NCBI RefSeq assembly: GCF_036173105.1
Contig: NZ_CP108053.1
Coordinates: 9,362,001-9,426,000, forward strand
Direction: 5' to 3'
Source: Streptomyces sp. NBC_00287
GTDB lineage: Bacteria; Actinomycetota; Actinomycetes; Streptomycetales; Streptomycetaceae
Length of the DNA: 64,000 nt
Shown here piece by piece: positions 1 to 8,864 of the stretch. Position 1 is the stretch's first letter, and every line of letters begins with the position of its first letter. The notes under the pieces were generated by a model. It was not told where the DNA came from. It did no database searches and saw nothing but the letters and a program-made list of their open reading frames with translations. The position numbers were made by a program, and so were the translations under genes.

Positions 1-226
1 CGCCGGAGCCGCAGCATGTCTTGCGCGGCCCATCCCCGGACTCCTGATGCCCCGTACTGGTGATCGCCAACCCGGCAGGCCGGCGACCCGATTCGACGCC
101 GCCCGCTCGCTGCCGCCCTTGGGCTGCTCTGACCTGGGGGCGTGGCGCAAACGGGGGAGCAAAAGCTTGCTCGCCGACAGATCGGGTAACGGAAGGCGAA
201 CCCACTGCAGGGAGGAGGCGCATCTC

Positions 227-724
227 ATGACACCGCCCCAGGACGTCGTCGAGGTGATCCTCAATGACCACCGGATGATGGAAGACCTGCTCCGCCTGAT
301 GCGGAGCATCGAGGCCGACCGCCAGGCCGCGCTGAACGACTTCGCACACCTGATGATCGCGCACGCCGAGGCCGAGGACACTTCGGTGCACCCCGTGCTC
401 ATGCCCTTCCAGGACACCGACACCGTCGAACACATCGAGGCAGCACACCGGGAAGCCCCCAAGGTTCTCCTCGCCCTCCTGGAAGTACGCGAGATCGGCT
501 CCGCCGAATGGGACTGGCGGCTGAAGCAGCTGGCTTTGGTCACCGCCCGCCACATCGACGAGGAAGAACGCACCCTCATCAACCGGGCATGCGAAAGCCT
601 GAGCCAGCAGAGTCGGGCGGAACTCGGAGCCGCCTTCGCCAGGACACGCGCCGACCTGCTGGGGGCGCGCTGCGGCAGCGTCGTCCATGTTCAGCGCATG
701 GTTCACGCCGATGCGCCCGCATGA
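227..724 (+). CDS. Hemerythrin-like (HHE) domain protein
   Basis: A 165-residue protein of the hemerythrin/HHE cation-binding type. Helical segments carry spaced His/Glu groups (NDHRMM near residue 12, AHAEAED near 44, EAAHREA near 71, RHIDEEE near 107) that would supply the di-iron ligands of the four-helix bundle. Family members bind O2 or NO, or sense iron and redox state; the exact role here cannot be told. The ATG is chosen because a strong GGAGGAGG lies 9 bases upstream; the frame is open further upstream but without a site. A DUF2267 gene follows on the same strand about 80 bp downstream, a pairing plausible for a small stress operon. Confidence 0.75.
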   Translation: MTPPQDVVEVILNDHRMMEDLLRLMRSIEADRQAALNDFAHLMIAHAEAEDTSVHPVLMPFQDTDTVEHIEAAHREAPKVLLALLEVREIGSAEWDWRLKQLALVTARHIDEEERTLINRACESLSQQSRAELGAAFARTRADLLGARCGSVVHVQRMVHADAPA

Positions 725-803
725 GGTCCGAGTTCACCGCGCGACCCCCCAGCGGCAGAACGAGTACCGCCGCAAAGAGAACAGACACACGACAGGAGCC
801 GCC

Positions 804-1196
804 ATGGACAGGAACCTGGACACCTTCCTCGCCGAGGTCGCGGAACGCGCAGGCTACGACGGGCCACCACAGGCCGCCAGGGCCGTCCACAACGTGCTGG
901 AGGTCCTCGGCGCTCACCTGGTGGGGGACGACCGCACCGATCTGGCCCGGCTGCTGCCCAGGCAGTGCCGACCGCTGCTGACCGCGACCGAGCCGGCCAC
1001 CGAACCGCTGACACCCGAGTCATTCGTCGAAGCCGTGACCGACCGCGGCAGCGATGACCTCGCTGAGGCCAGACGGGCCGTCGACGCCGTGCTCCCCACG
1101 CTCGCCAAAGTGGCCGATGATGCGCTACTGCGGCGCATCCTCACCCAGCTGCCCCCGGGACACGCGGGCCTGTTCGGGTGCACGGATCCGGGCTGA
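804..1196 (+). CDS. DUF2267 domain protein
   Basis: A 130-residue soluble protein with two similar helical halves. Each has an FLAEVAERAG / FVEAVTDRG-type start, an LEVLGAHL / VDAVLPTLA helix and an LARLLP / LTQLPP end, as in DUF2267. The function of the family is unknown; it is often found near stress and hemerythrin genes in actinobacteria. The ATG follows GACAGGAG with normal spacing. Upstream in-frame codons (from 687) lie inside the previous gene and look non-coding. Confidence 0.7.
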   Translation: MDRNLDTFLAEVAERAGYDGPPQAARAVHNVLEVLGAHLVGDDRTDLARLLPRQCRPLLTATEPATEPLTPESFVEAVTDRGSDDLAEARRAVDAVLPTLAKVADDALLRRILTQLPPGHAGLFGCTDPG

Positions 1197-1329
1197 GGCG
1201 CCGGCATCTGCGTGGCTGGAGCCCCGCCACGCATCGGGCCAGGCATCCTCGCCGGTCTGTGTGCGTTGCCGCGGTGAACGTACAGGCGGCGGCTGTGGCG
1301 GGTCGCGCAGGTCACGCCCCCATCACTGC

Positions 1330-1711
1330 GCGGCTGCTGAGGCCAGGCGGGGTGATGGGGTGCGGGTAGGTCCTTCAGAGCCTGGCCAACGGTTGGCCGG
1401 ACCGGCAACAACTCAGTGCCCATTTGCGCCGGCAGCCCGGTCAGGTGACGCCCGGCCCTGGCCAGAAGGATCTTGCCGTTCCTGCGTTCCAGCAGCCAGC
1501 GGAGGCAGTTGAGCCCCCGCCAATCACAGAAGACGAGGGCCGTCACGTCCAGCACCAGGTAGCGGTGACCAGCGCCGACACGGGCTCCGAGCGTGCGCAG
1601 GAAGAATAACTCTCGCAGGTCTGGTCGAGTTCGCCACTGACCCGCAGGACTGCGCTGTCGTCGCTGCTGGCAGGCTCGGTGATGGTCAGGCGGTGGATCT
1701 GCGTGGACATC
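1330..1711 (-). pseudogene. STAS-domain anti-sigma factor antagonist, frameshifted
   Basis: The first frame starts at ATG 1711 (MSTQIHRLTITEP...RVSGELDQT) and is the N-terminal strand of a STAS domain. The match then continues in another frame as RELFFLRTLGARV, GHRYLVLDVTALVFCDW and a typical STAS helix to GQALKDL. The switch is near 1615-1640, so one indel has broken the gene. The conserved Ser/Thr phosphorylation position before the second helix is Cys/Asp-Trp here. The 3' end cannot be fixed because the second frame stays open far past the domain. SpoIIAA/RsbV-like antagonists are common in Streptomyces sigma-B-type networks; an intact partner is not visible. Confidence 0.5.
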
Positions 1712-1739
1712 GCACCTCCATCCGGCCGGCGTACGGAGG

Positions 1740-2066
1740 ACCGTCACGATCGACACTCTGCCGTCCGCAGGGCCTCGTTCGCCCGGCGTAGTTCCCGCAC
1801 CCGGCGGCTGGGCGAGTTCTTCCTGTTTCCCCGGAGGTGAGCAGGTCCTCTCGCTCGCTGGCGGCAGCCTCGGCCTGCCGGATCCAATTGTGCAGGGCCC
1901 CATGATGCACTCCGAGATCCTCGGCGAGCCGGCGGAAGACGGGCTTCGGCACGGCGGCGCGGTACATGCGCACCGCACGCTCACGCAACTCCAGCGGGAA
2001 TTCCCTTGGGCCGGCATCGTCTGGGCTCTCATGAGAACCATCTGACCTGCTGTCACCCATCCCCAC
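1740..2066 (-). pseudogene. IS3-family transposase OrfA relic
   Basis: The first 75 codons (FPLELRERAVRMYR, RLAEDLGVHHGALHNWIRQ) form the helix-turn-helix of an IS3 OrfA. After EREDLLTS the frame is lost, but RRVRELRRANEALRTAE, the leucine-zipper end typical of IS3 OrfA, is readable in another frame. No OrfB (DDE domain) follows, so this is a frameshifted and truncated remnant. Confidence 0.6.
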
Positions 2067-2150
2067 ATCTCGCGGGAACCTCAGGGCGTCATCTCACTCG
2101 ATACCCGTATGGGTGCGTGTGCCCCGCATTCCGGAGGGCAACGGAGCAGG

Positions 2151-2531
2151 ATGAGATTCCTTGTCGACCTGGAACGCACCATGGAGCGATGGTCCAACAC
2201 CTTGTGGGAGTCGCTGGTCCCTCGCGCGAGGCAGCAGGCAGAGGTGGTGGGGATGCTCCGCCGCGAGTGCGACGCCCGCGCCCTGATCTTGGACCGTCAG
2301 CGCACCCTCGTACCCAACGCTTTCGTCATCGAACTCCCGCCGGAATCCCACCGACAACTGACCGACGACAGTGCCCAGGTAGCAGGACACCTCGCGGCTC
2401 AGGTCCGCCGACACGCAGCAGAGCAGGGATACACCTTCGCCGGCCCCGTGGCTGTTCACCTGGCACCGGCCGATGACGCAGGCGTCGGCCGCTTCCGCAT
2501 CCGAAGCCGCATCTCCCCCCTTCACAGGTGA
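2151..2531 (+). CDS. FhaA N-terminal domain (DUF3662) protein without FHA domain
   Basis: A 126-residue protein that matches only the N-terminal DUF3662 part of FhaA: LERTMERW, then VGMLRRECDARA, RQRTLVPNAFVIELPPE, a Y/F-TF-GPV-VHL strand and GRFRIRSR. In FhaA this domain precedes a linker and a C-terminal phosphothreonine-binding FHA domain that acts with Ser/Thr kinases and MviN in cell-wall control. Both linker and FHA are absent, and the ORF stops just after the domain. Start ATG 2151 is preferred (GGAGGG and GGAGCAGG upstream); ATG 2109 is possible. An orphan MurG-like gene lies close by, but a link is speculative. Confidence 0.6.
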   Translation: MRFLVDLERTMERWSNTLWESLVPRARQQAEVVGMLRRECDARALILDRQRTLVPNAFVIELPPESHRQLTDDSAQVAGHLAAQVRRHAAEQGYTFAGPVAVHLAPADDAGVGRFRIRSRISPLHR

Positions 2532-2679
2532 CAAGACGCACGGCGACCTCGAAGCTTTATGCCCGATTCCAGTCGCCCACGCATCGATGCGGATGCGGAT
2601 CTGATGCCGTCCTCCGTGACACCGCCGCTGGTGTATGCGCGAGAGAGCGACGTTGATCACGGTGCCCTCCCGGGCGGTG

Positions 2680-3117
2680 TCCACCATGAACCTTGTGTCC
2701 GACGCCCGCTGGGCCTGGATCGAACCGGTCTTCACCGCCTGGCGGGCCAGACGGACCGGCCCCGACACGGCGGCGGCCTGGGTGCACGACCTGCGAGAGA
2801 TCCCGTCGGCTACCTCACCGACGCCGAGTTCGACATGCCAGTACCCAGACCGTGAACTCGTCCCCCAACCCCTGGTGCATGAGCGGGTGTATGGCTACGA
2901 GTTCACCGCGGACTGCCTGGTGGACCGCACCGGACGAGCCTCGGTGATCCTGGGCCGCCGCAATCTGGTGAAGGCAGGCCTTGCTGCGGTCTCCACCACC
3001 TTCGACCACGCCACGATGTCCCCGACCCGATGGGCCAGGGCGACGAGGTGTTCAACGACTGCGCCGTGCTGATCGAGGCTGGCACGGCGGTGCACATCGG
3101 CCGCGGCATCCGGTAAC
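2680..3117 (+). pseudogene. Composite relic: transposase N-terminus plus possible ATP-grasp fragment
   Basis: Residues from 2683 (MNLVSDARWAWIEPVF...WVHDLREI) resemble the N-terminus of IS5-type transposases but stop matching near 2815. From about 2870 a second block (VYGYEFTADCLVDRTGRAS, LGRRNLVKAG) resembles the substrate-binding strand region of ATP-grasp proteins. After a frame change near 3020 it runs VFNDCAVLIEAG to a stop at 3117. No full catalytic domain is present. The ATP-grasp reading rests on one short motif and is weak; coding remains of some kind are fairly clear. Confidence 0.3.
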
Positions 3118-3127
3118 TGTGCGCTGG

Positions 3128-4312
3128 TCAGCCGGACGCGGCGGAGAGGATCACGGCCACGAGCCTGTCCGCCGCATCCGGCCTCCCATGAGCCCGGGCC
3201 CGCTGCGCCATCTCTTCCCGTCGTGCGGGATCGGTAAGGATCGGGCCCACCGCGTCTCGGAGTTGACCTGCGGTGACGTCACCGAGCAGGGCGATGGCCG
3301 CCCCGGCCTCCTCCAGATGGCGGGCATTGTGCGCCTGCTCGCTTCCCGCCGAGGAGGCAAGCGGAATCAAAACGGCCGGCTTGCCGAGAGCGGTGAGTTC
3401 GGCCAAGGTCCCGGCCCCACTTCTCGACACAACGACATCCGCGAGCGCGAGGATGTCGGGCAGTTCCGGGCCCATGAACCCAGTGAGGTAATACCGGCCA
3501 GCCGACACGGCCGGCAGGGTCGCCGCGTACTGCCGCAGTCCCTCGACGTTGTCCGGGCCGCACTGGTGAATCACGTTGGCCCTCTCCAGCAACCAGGGCA
3601 GCGCGTCCTGTACGACGCCGTTGATTTGCTGGGAACCCTGCGCGCCGCCGGTGACGTACAAGGTGGGCAGCCGCCGGTCGAAGCCATGCAGTCCCAGAGC
3701 CTGCACTGCCTTGTCCGGGTGCCCAGCCAGCACCTCCGGCCGGATCGGGTTGCCTGTGACGACCGCGGCGCTGCGTACCGCCGGCGGCAGAAGAGGCAAC
3801 GTCGCCTCGGAGGACACCGCGATCCGCGTTGCCGAACTCGCCAGCTTCCGATTGGCCAGCCCCAGACGCACCGTCTGCTCGTGCAGCACCAGCGGACGCC
3901 GGCACATACGCGCGGCCAGCCCCGTGGGGACGGCGACGTAGCCGCCGGTGGCGAGTACGACGTCCGGCCGGAACGCCGCTACCAGACTCCTCGCCTGAGC
4001 CACGCCGATCGGCACCCGGGCCATGTCGCGCACGTTCGCCGCGGACATCATCTTCAGCGGGTTGTGCGAGCGGCGGATCTTCCCCGTGGCCACCGTGGCG
4101 AACGCGATCCCCTCGGCTCGGGCGACACGCGCCTCCAGGCCCTCGGCAGTGCCGATCCACAGCACGTCGAGGGCCCTGCCCTCGGCCGCCAGCCGATTCT
4201 GCAGCGCGCGGATCGCAGTGAGGGCCGGATAGGTGTGACCGCCGGTGCCTCCTCCCGTGACCACGAGGCGAAAGGTGTTGGCACTGTGGGGTTCATTCTT
4301 CACTCGGCGCAC
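3128..4312 (-). CDS. MurG-like UDP-GlcNAc transferase, outside any dcw cluster
   Basis: A 394-residue GT-B glycosyltransferase of the MurG family. MurG transfers GlcNAc from UDP-GlcNAc to lipid I at the inner face of the membrane. Visible motifs are the N-terminal GGGTGGHTYP loop (residues 19-28), ATGGYVAVP near 123, LHEQ near 143, VTGGAQGS near 226, GFMGPELPDILALADVVVSRSGAGTLAEL near 283 and the HN-A-HLEEAGAA segment. The family usually has N in LHEQN; here it is LHEQT. Length is near the usual 360 with a short N-terminal extension. No mur or fts genes are adjacent, so this is probably a second copy, perhaps for a specialised wall or a secondary metabolite. Confidence 0.8.
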   Translation of the reverse strand: MRRVKNEPHSANTFRLVVTGGGTGGHTYPALTAIRALQNRLAAEGRALDVLWIGTAEGLEARVARAEGIAFATVATGKIRRSHNPLKMMSAANVRDMARVPIGVAQARSLVAAFRPDVVLATGGYVAVPTGLAARMCRRPLVLHEQTVRLGLANRKLASSATRIAVSSEATLPLLPPAVRSAAVVTGNPIRPEVLAGHPDKAVQALGLHGFDRRLPTLYVTGGAQGSQQINGVVQDALPWLLERANVIHQCGPDNVEGLRQYAATLPAVSAGRYYLTGFMGPELPDILALADVVVSRSGAGTLAELTALGKPAVLIPLASSAGSEQAHNARHLEEAGAAIALLGDVTAGQLRDAVGPILTDPARREEMAQRARAHGRPDAADRLVAVILSAASG

Positions 4313-4418
4313 CCTACTGGCTTGGGTGAATCAGCCGCATACTTCCGGCCTCGTCCCGACTCTGGCCGGACACAGGAGTTGCAAGAGCAATTGTCAGTAG
4401 CCGTGGATCGATAGCCGT

Positions 4419-4785
4419 TCACCATGACTTGTGGTGCAGGCGGATGAGCCCGTCGATAGAGACCGGGCGGGCCTGCAGGGTGGGGTCCGGGGCCGGAGTG
4501 GTGGTCAGCAAGAGCACCTGGGCCGCGGGGTGTTCGGGGGCGTAGAGGTCGTCTTCGTCGACATCGCCGGGAATCGAGTTGGGCTGGATCTCGATCCGTC
4601 CGTCGGGGCTGTCGGCGAGGTGGTGGATGCCCCGGTAGTCGCTCTCGCGCTCGGTGAAGACCTGGCTGACGCGGTCACTGACGAGCCGGACCAGCTCGCT
4701 GACGGTGTGGGTGCATCAGGACGTCGGAGAGACCGGTCCCGAGATGCCTGAGCGATGCCACGCAGGTGCGGGGTATCTCCGACAT
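4419..4785 (-). pseudogene. Hypothetical gene broken by a frameshift
   Basis: The minus strand opens at ATG 4785 (MSEIPRTCVASL...SDVLMHP). The reading then continues in a shifted frame (VSELVRLVSDRVSQVF, HHLADSPDGRIEIQP, DEDDLYAPEHPAAQVLLL) to TGA at 4419-4421. The total length is one base off a multiple of three, consistent with a single indel near 4710. I do not recognise the family. The acidic C-terminal half with strong codon bias argues that it was once a real gene. Confidence 0.4.
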
Positions 4786-4865
4786 CCAGTGCCAAACGTC
4801 CGGCGCTTTTCATCGGGAGTGGCACCGGCGGCAAGGCAAGGTCGGCGTCCGGTCTGGGCGCTGGA

Positions 4866-5621
4866 TCACCGTACGTCGATGTAGTCGCCTGGGGCGTTGG
4901 CGGCTGCGGTGGTGGTGTTGCCGGGGTAGCTGTAGCGCCAGTAGCCGTCGCGGCTCGCGGTGACGGTGGTCTTGAGAGAGCCGGTGGAGCTGGCGGTGAC
5001 GGTTTTGACGGTGGTGTAGTGGCCGGTGGGCGTGCGGTACTGCAGGCGCACGGGCTGGTTGGCGTAGCGGTGGTACGTGGAGTCGTTCCAGCTGACGCGG
5101 CTGAGTGTGCCGGTGATGGTGATCGGCTTGCCCTTGGTGACTGGCTCGGGTGCCGCGTTGGTCGTGAGCTTCGAGGCGCGCTGGAGGTTGACTGACGCTG
5201 TTTCCTTGCGGTGGTAGTCGCCGTCCAGCGCGAGGGCGTTGACGTGAAGGCGCCAGGTGCCGGCGTCAGCGTTGTGCAGCCAGCCTTCGCCCATCGTGAA
5301 CGAGAAGTCGCACCGTGTGGTGCTGTCGTTGACTGCGGTGCGTACCGGGTCGTGGGCCGCTGCGAGATATCCAGTGGGCGCGGTGGAGGGGTCTCGGTAC
5401 AGCAAGACGTCGATGTAGTCGAGGCCTGCGGGGTCGCTGGCGGTCGCGGTTGCGGAGAACGAGGCCTGCGCGGCCGCTCCGATGACGAGGGTTTTGCCGT
5501 CGTTGACGGAGGCGGAGAGGATCTGTGTGTCGCCCAGGCGGGTTTCCGCTGATGCTGTCGATGTGCTCAGGCACAGGACCGTGAACGAGGCGACAACAGT
5601 TGCGGCGACACGCTTGCCCAA
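4866..5621 (-). CDS. Secreted protein with beta-rich repeats, unknown function
   Basis: A 251-residue exported protein. Residues 1-29 are a signal peptide (GKRVAATVVASFTVLCL...TASAE). Beta-rich Ig-like regions follow; the last repeats a Thr/Ser-rich pattern (TITGTLSRVSW, VRLQYRTPTG, TVTASSTGSLKTTVTA) of actinobacterial calcium-dependent or adhesin-like repeats and ends in a GDYIDVR tail. The start is a TTG with GGGGGA five bases upstream; the frame is open further upstream but without a signal sequence. No catalytic motif is seen. Nothing recognisable lies in 5622-5797. Confidence 0.65.
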   Translation of the reverse strand: MGKRVAATVVASFTVLCLSTSTASAETRLGDTQILSASVNDGKTLVIGAAAQASFSATATASDPAGLDYIDVLLYRDPSTAPTGYLAAAHDPVRTAVNDSTTRCDFSFTMGEGWLHNADAGTWRLHVNALALDGDYHRKETASVNLQRASKLTTNAAPEPVTKGKPITITGTLSRVSWNDSTYHRYANQPVRLQYRTPTGHYTTVKTVTASSTGSLKTTVTASRDGYWRYSYPGNTTTAAANAPGDYIDVR

Positions 5622-5797
5622 TTCAATCCCCCAGGTGGAACGCCGCCCCTGAGCTGTCGTCAGGGCGTAGCGAAGCAGTGAGGTGATGCTAACGCCTGCC
5701 GTCGTACTTCCTTTCGAGGGGTGTTTGCGAGAGGTCTTGACCTGCTGTCCGTCGATGTAGATCGCTGCCCGGCGGGAAGGTGATCGTTGCCCGGCGG

Positions 5798-6334
5798 TCA
5801 GGCCGGGTACAGGGCCGCGATGCGGGGCAGCCTGGCGGCGATGCGTTCGTGGTCGCCGAAGTCGAAGTTCCACTCCGGGTCGAGGTCGGGGTAGCGGATC
5901 GTGAAGCTGTTGTGGGGTGGCTCGCTTCCGGTGGCGGTCTGGTAGGCGTTCCAGACGATAGTGAGGATTGCCTCGCCCTCAAGATCCCAGCCTTTGGCGG
6001 CGGCTTGCTGGACAGTGGGGAGGCTGGCCAGGCTGTCCGGATCATTGATGGCGTCCTCGAAGGTGGTACGGCCCTGGGCGATGAGCCAGCCACGGAAGTA
6101 GTCGAAGCCGTCGTCGGAGCAGCCACCGTTGATCTGGTACGCGGCGGCCCACAGGGGGGCCAGGTAGGACGCGGCCATCAAGTCCCACAGGATCTTCCCC
6201 GCCCGGATGATCTCCGCCGGTTCCAGTCCGGCGAGGAGGGTGCTGGCGCGGGCAGCGACCTCCTCGGCATCCGTCGGGTCGGCGGCTTGGCGGCGGGCTT
6301 GGTCGATCAGGCGCCAGAAGCGGTCGTGGTCCAT
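5798..6334 (-). CDS. DUF4240 domain protein
   Basis: A 178-residue protein with the DUF4240 pattern: MDHDRFWRLID at the N-terminus, an LWAAAYQINGGCSDDGFDYFRGWLI core and a C-terminal FTIRYPDLDPEWNFDFGD segment. Members occur widely in Streptomyces, often beside SMI1/SUKH-like or DUF4253 genes; some are suspected immunity or regulatory proteins but the function is not known. Its ATG lies two bases after the stop of the upstream DUF4253 gene, so the two are likely translationally coupled. Confidence 0.75.
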   Translation of the reverse strand: MDHDRFWRLIDQARRQAADPTDAEEVAARASTLLAGLEPAEIIRAGKILWDLMAASYLAPLWAAAYQINGGCSDDGFDYFRGWLIAQGRTTFEDAINDPDSLASLPTVQQAAAKGWDLEGEAILTIVWNAYQTATGSEPPHNSFTIRYPDLDPEWNFDFGDHERIAARLPRIAALYPA

Positions 6335-6336
6335 GG

Positions 6337-7143
6337 TCAGTCCCACCAGAACTCCCAGCAGTTCAGATCGATGAGGTGCTCTGCATACGAGTCCAGGGTG
6401 GCGTGGGCGCCTTGCCAGATGGAGTCGGGGCAGAAGGCGAAGTGCTCGGCGGCGATGGCCAGGGCGTCGTCGAGTCCACTTGGGGGTGCGGCGACGCTGA
6501 GGTGGAGGGTGCTGCATCCGACGCCGACGACACGCGCGCCGAATCGCTCTTCCCAGTCGCGGACGACGGCGGAGAACGTCGCCGTGTCATTGTCGTAGTT
6601 GGCAGGTCCGTCCCATCCGACGACGGTGAGGGCGTCTGCTCCGCGGGGTGCTGAGACAAGGCCGAGACGTGCGTGCGGGTTCTGCTCCAGGAGGACTCGC
6701 GCGTATTGCGCGGCCATGGCATCGGGGTCCGCGGCGATCGTGCGGCCGGGTGCGGTTCCGGGCCAGGTCTGACCGAAGGGGGCGGTGACAGCCAGGCGCT
6801 CCTCGGCGGTGAGCACGTCGTCCTCGCCGGTGGCGGTGTGGTCCCGCCACCAGCGCGCAAGGAGTTCCTCGGGGTCGTGGTCGTCGGGGGAGGACATGCG
6901 CTCGGGGGAGAGTTCGCCGCAGCCCCAGGGCCGGAAGTCGCCGTCGTGCGGGTCCGGGGAGTCGAGCAGTAGCGGCCACAGCCCGGAGGTGGCGTGTTCG
7001 GCGCGCAGTTGCGCCCACAGGTCGGCGGCGGACGGGCTGCCGCTCAGCCACAGCGGCTGCAGATCGCCGTCACCTTCGTCCGAGGTGACCATGCGTCCGG
7101 GCGGCAGGACTATTCCGTGGGACAGGCGGGATTCGAGGTTCAC
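6337..7143 (-). CDS. DUF4253 domain protein
   Basis: A 268-residue protein whose C-terminal half (from about residue 165) is DUF4253: LTVVGWDGPANYDNDTATFS, then a WEERFGARVVGVG strand, AAEHFAFCPDSIWQG and an end in NCWEFWWD. The N-terminal half is less conserved. Function unknown. It is the first gene of a two-gene unit with the DUF4240 gene downstream. Confidence 0.75.
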   Translation of the reverse strand: MNLESRLSHGIVLPPGRMVTSDEGDGDLQPLWLSGSPSAADLWAQLRAEHATSGLWPLLLDSPDPHDGDFRPWGCGELSPERMSSPDDHDPEELLARWWRDHTATGEDDVLTAEERLAVTAPFGQTWPGTAPGRTIAADPDAMAAQYARVLLEQNPHARLGLVSAPRGADALTVVGWDGPANYDNDTATFSAVVRDWEERFGARVVGVGCSTLHLSVAAPPSGLDDALAIAAEHFAFCPDSIWQGAHATLDSYAEHLIDLNCWEFWWD

Positions 7144-7447
7144 GAGCGGATGCTAAGCCTGGGGTCTGACATTGATGCTGATACTCAGGTTCCGGCGGCC
7201 GTGGCTCGGGGTCTGACTGACGCCCTGCTGGGCTGTCCTTGTGCTGTACTGTCCGGCCGCCGGAGCCTGTTCGCATGGCTCCGGCCGGGCGGAACATGAC
7301 CTGATAGGAGCTTGGCCAGAAGCCCCTGGCATCAGCGGACGCGTACGACACGGCGGGCAACGACGTCTTCGGCGACTCTTCTCTCTGTCACCAAGAGGGC
7401 CTTTCCCCGGATGACTGAATGCCGCCGGGGTTTGGCTTGACTTCACA
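7144..7447. other. Intergenic stretch without a supported gene
   Basis: This stretch separates the divergent DUF4253 gene and the short GntR-like ORF. Open frames on both strands lack codon bias and family motifs. It may carry promoters for both sides; none stands out. Confidence 0.4.
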
Positions 7448-7639
7448 GTGATCCGTCAGCGCATCGCAGACGGCACCTATGCACCGCGCACCCGAGTGCC
7501 CTCCGTAGTCCAGTTGCAGCAGGAGTTCGGGATTGCTGGGGCGACCGGGCAGAAGGTTCACTGCCAGCTGCGGGAGGACGGTCTGATCTACACGAAGCCC
7601 GGCCTCGGCTCGTTCGTCGCCCAGCAGCGCGGCGGGTGA
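7448..7639 (+). CDS. Short GntR-type winged-helix protein
   Basis: A 63-residue ORF from GTG 7448 that is almost exactly one GntR winged helix: IRQRIADGTYAPRTRVPSV, QLQQEFGIAG, then LREDGLIYTKPGLGSFV, the recognition helix and wing. Usual GntR proteins carry about 10 more N-terminal residues and a C-terminal effector domain. Such DNA-binding-only forms exist in Streptomyces, but this could also be a truncated gene. No clear ribosome site is seen. Confidence 0.5.
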   Translation: MIRQRIADGTYAPRTRVPSVVQLQQEFGIAGATGQKVHCQLREDGLIYTKPGLGSFVAQQRGG

Positions 7640-7682
7640 CCTCGCCCATCCGCCCCGGGGGAAGCGGACGGACGGGGCCGGC

Positions 7683-8861
7683 TCAGATGTCCCAGGCCTG
7701 TGACGGCCGGTCCAGCCAGACACGCTGCCCGTGCTGGGTGACCGTCAGGCCGAATCGCTCGTAGTCGGGTTCGCCGGCCGCCCGCCACCATGCGAGGGCG
7801 GCGGCGACCTCATCCCAGAGCCTGCGTGGCCCGGACTGCCAGACCTGCGCTTCCCTCTGACCGTCGCGGAACATGACGCACGCCCACGACCGATCGCTCA
7901 GCCCGTAGAACCACACCGGCCGTGCCCCGTCGCGCTTTTCGCCCACCACATGCACGCACTGCCGGAGTCGGAGCCCCAGGGCAAACCGCTTGGGGCTGAA
8001 CCGCTCCGCCATGAACTCGCCTTCCGTGATCGGCGCGAACGACTTCGCGCGGTCGGCCTCGCTGCCCGTGACGTACTCGGAGTGCACGACGGGCAAGAGC
8101 CGTTGGGTCCGCGCCTTCATGAACTCCACGGGGCCGGTGAACGCGCCGGTGGCGCTCGCTCCGTCTGCCGAGACAACCAGCCGGGCGACGGCATCATCGT
8201 TGCCGTAGTGAGTCCCCCACGGGGCCACGATGACCCCGCCCGGTCGGCACTGCTCCACCCACGCGAACGGGATGGACCGGAAGCCGCATGTAGCGATGAT
8301 GCGGTCGTACGGGCCCCCTTCCGGATATCCCTTGCACCCGTCGCCATGAATCACCAGCACCGGAAGCCCGAAGAGATTGAGCGCTGTACGAGCCTCTGCC
8401 GCAACGGCCTCGTCAACTTCGACCGTGACGACGCTCTCGGTCCCCAGCCTGTGTGCCAACAGCGCGGCGTTCCACCCAGTGCCGGTGCCGATTTCCAGGA
8501 CGCGGTTTCCGGGCTGCACGTCCAGGTCCCGCAGCATCCGGAAAACGACCGACGGCATCGATGCCGACGAGGTGGACACCTGGCCCGGTTCGGTGCCGGA
8601 ATGCTTCCCGTCGTCCCATTGCGTGACCACGGGGACGTCGGAGTCCGCGTACCCGTACCAGGCAGCCGCGTCTTGCGAACGCGAGACGGGAACGCTCCGT
8701 CCCGTGGTCATGTCGAAAGGCCACATGAGGTCTGGCAGGAACGAGGAGCGGGGCACCGCAGCGAACGAGGGGGCCCAATCCGAAGCAAGCGCACCGCCCG
8801 ACATGAGGACGCGCCCCAGCTCGGTACGGCTGGGGCGCTCCTGGTGTGCGTTGGTGGTCAT
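7683..8861 (-). CDS. PIMT-like (protein-L-isoaspartate O-methyltransferase family) methyltransferase
   Basis: A 392-residue class I SAM methyltransferase of the PIMT family. Visible are FAAVPRSSFLP near residue 33, the SSAS-P-VVFRMLRDLDVQ segment, the SAM motif I VLEIGTGTGWNAALLA near 122, VVTVEVDE, GDGCKGYPEGGPYDRIIATCG and RPGGVIVAPWG. The C-terminal 170 residues are an extension not found in housekeeping PIMT (about 210 residues). Extended PIMT homologues in actinobacteria methylate Asp in ribosomal peptides (aspartimide-forming imiditide, fuscimiditide and lanthipeptide systems). Its ATG is three bases after the stop of a 39-residue peptide gene, so coupling is likely and the peptide is the obvious candidate substrate; that is inference. 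Confidence 0.8.
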   Translation of the reverse strand: MTTNAHQERPSRTELGRVLMSGGALASDWAPSFAAVPRSSFLPDLMWPFDMTTGRSVPVSRSQDAAAWYGYADSDVPVVTQWDDGKHSGTEPGQVSTSSASMPSVVFRMLRDLDVQPGNRVLEIGTGTGWNAALLAHRLGTESVVTVEVDEAVAAEARTALNLFGLPVLVIHGDGCKGYPEGGPYDRIIATCGFRSIPFAWVEQCRPGGVIVAPWGTHYGNDDAVARLVVSADGASATGAFTGPVEFMKARTQRLLPVVHSEYVTGSEADRAKSFAPITEGEFMAERFSPKRFALGLRLRQCVHVVGEKRDGARPVWFYGLSDRSWACVMFRDGQREAQVWQSGPRRLWDEVAAALAWWRAAGEPDYERFGLTVTQHGQRVWLDRPSQAWDI

Positions 8862-8864
8862 TGC

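Noticed and set aside
914..2068. A 384-codon open frame on the minus strand
   Set aside because: Only its middle matches a STAS domain; the rest is the antisense of the DUF2267 gene and of IS3 remains, kept open by high GC.
2981..4414. A 477-codon open frame opposite the MurG-like gene
   Set aside because: It is the antisense shadow of a well-supported MurG gene and has no family motif.
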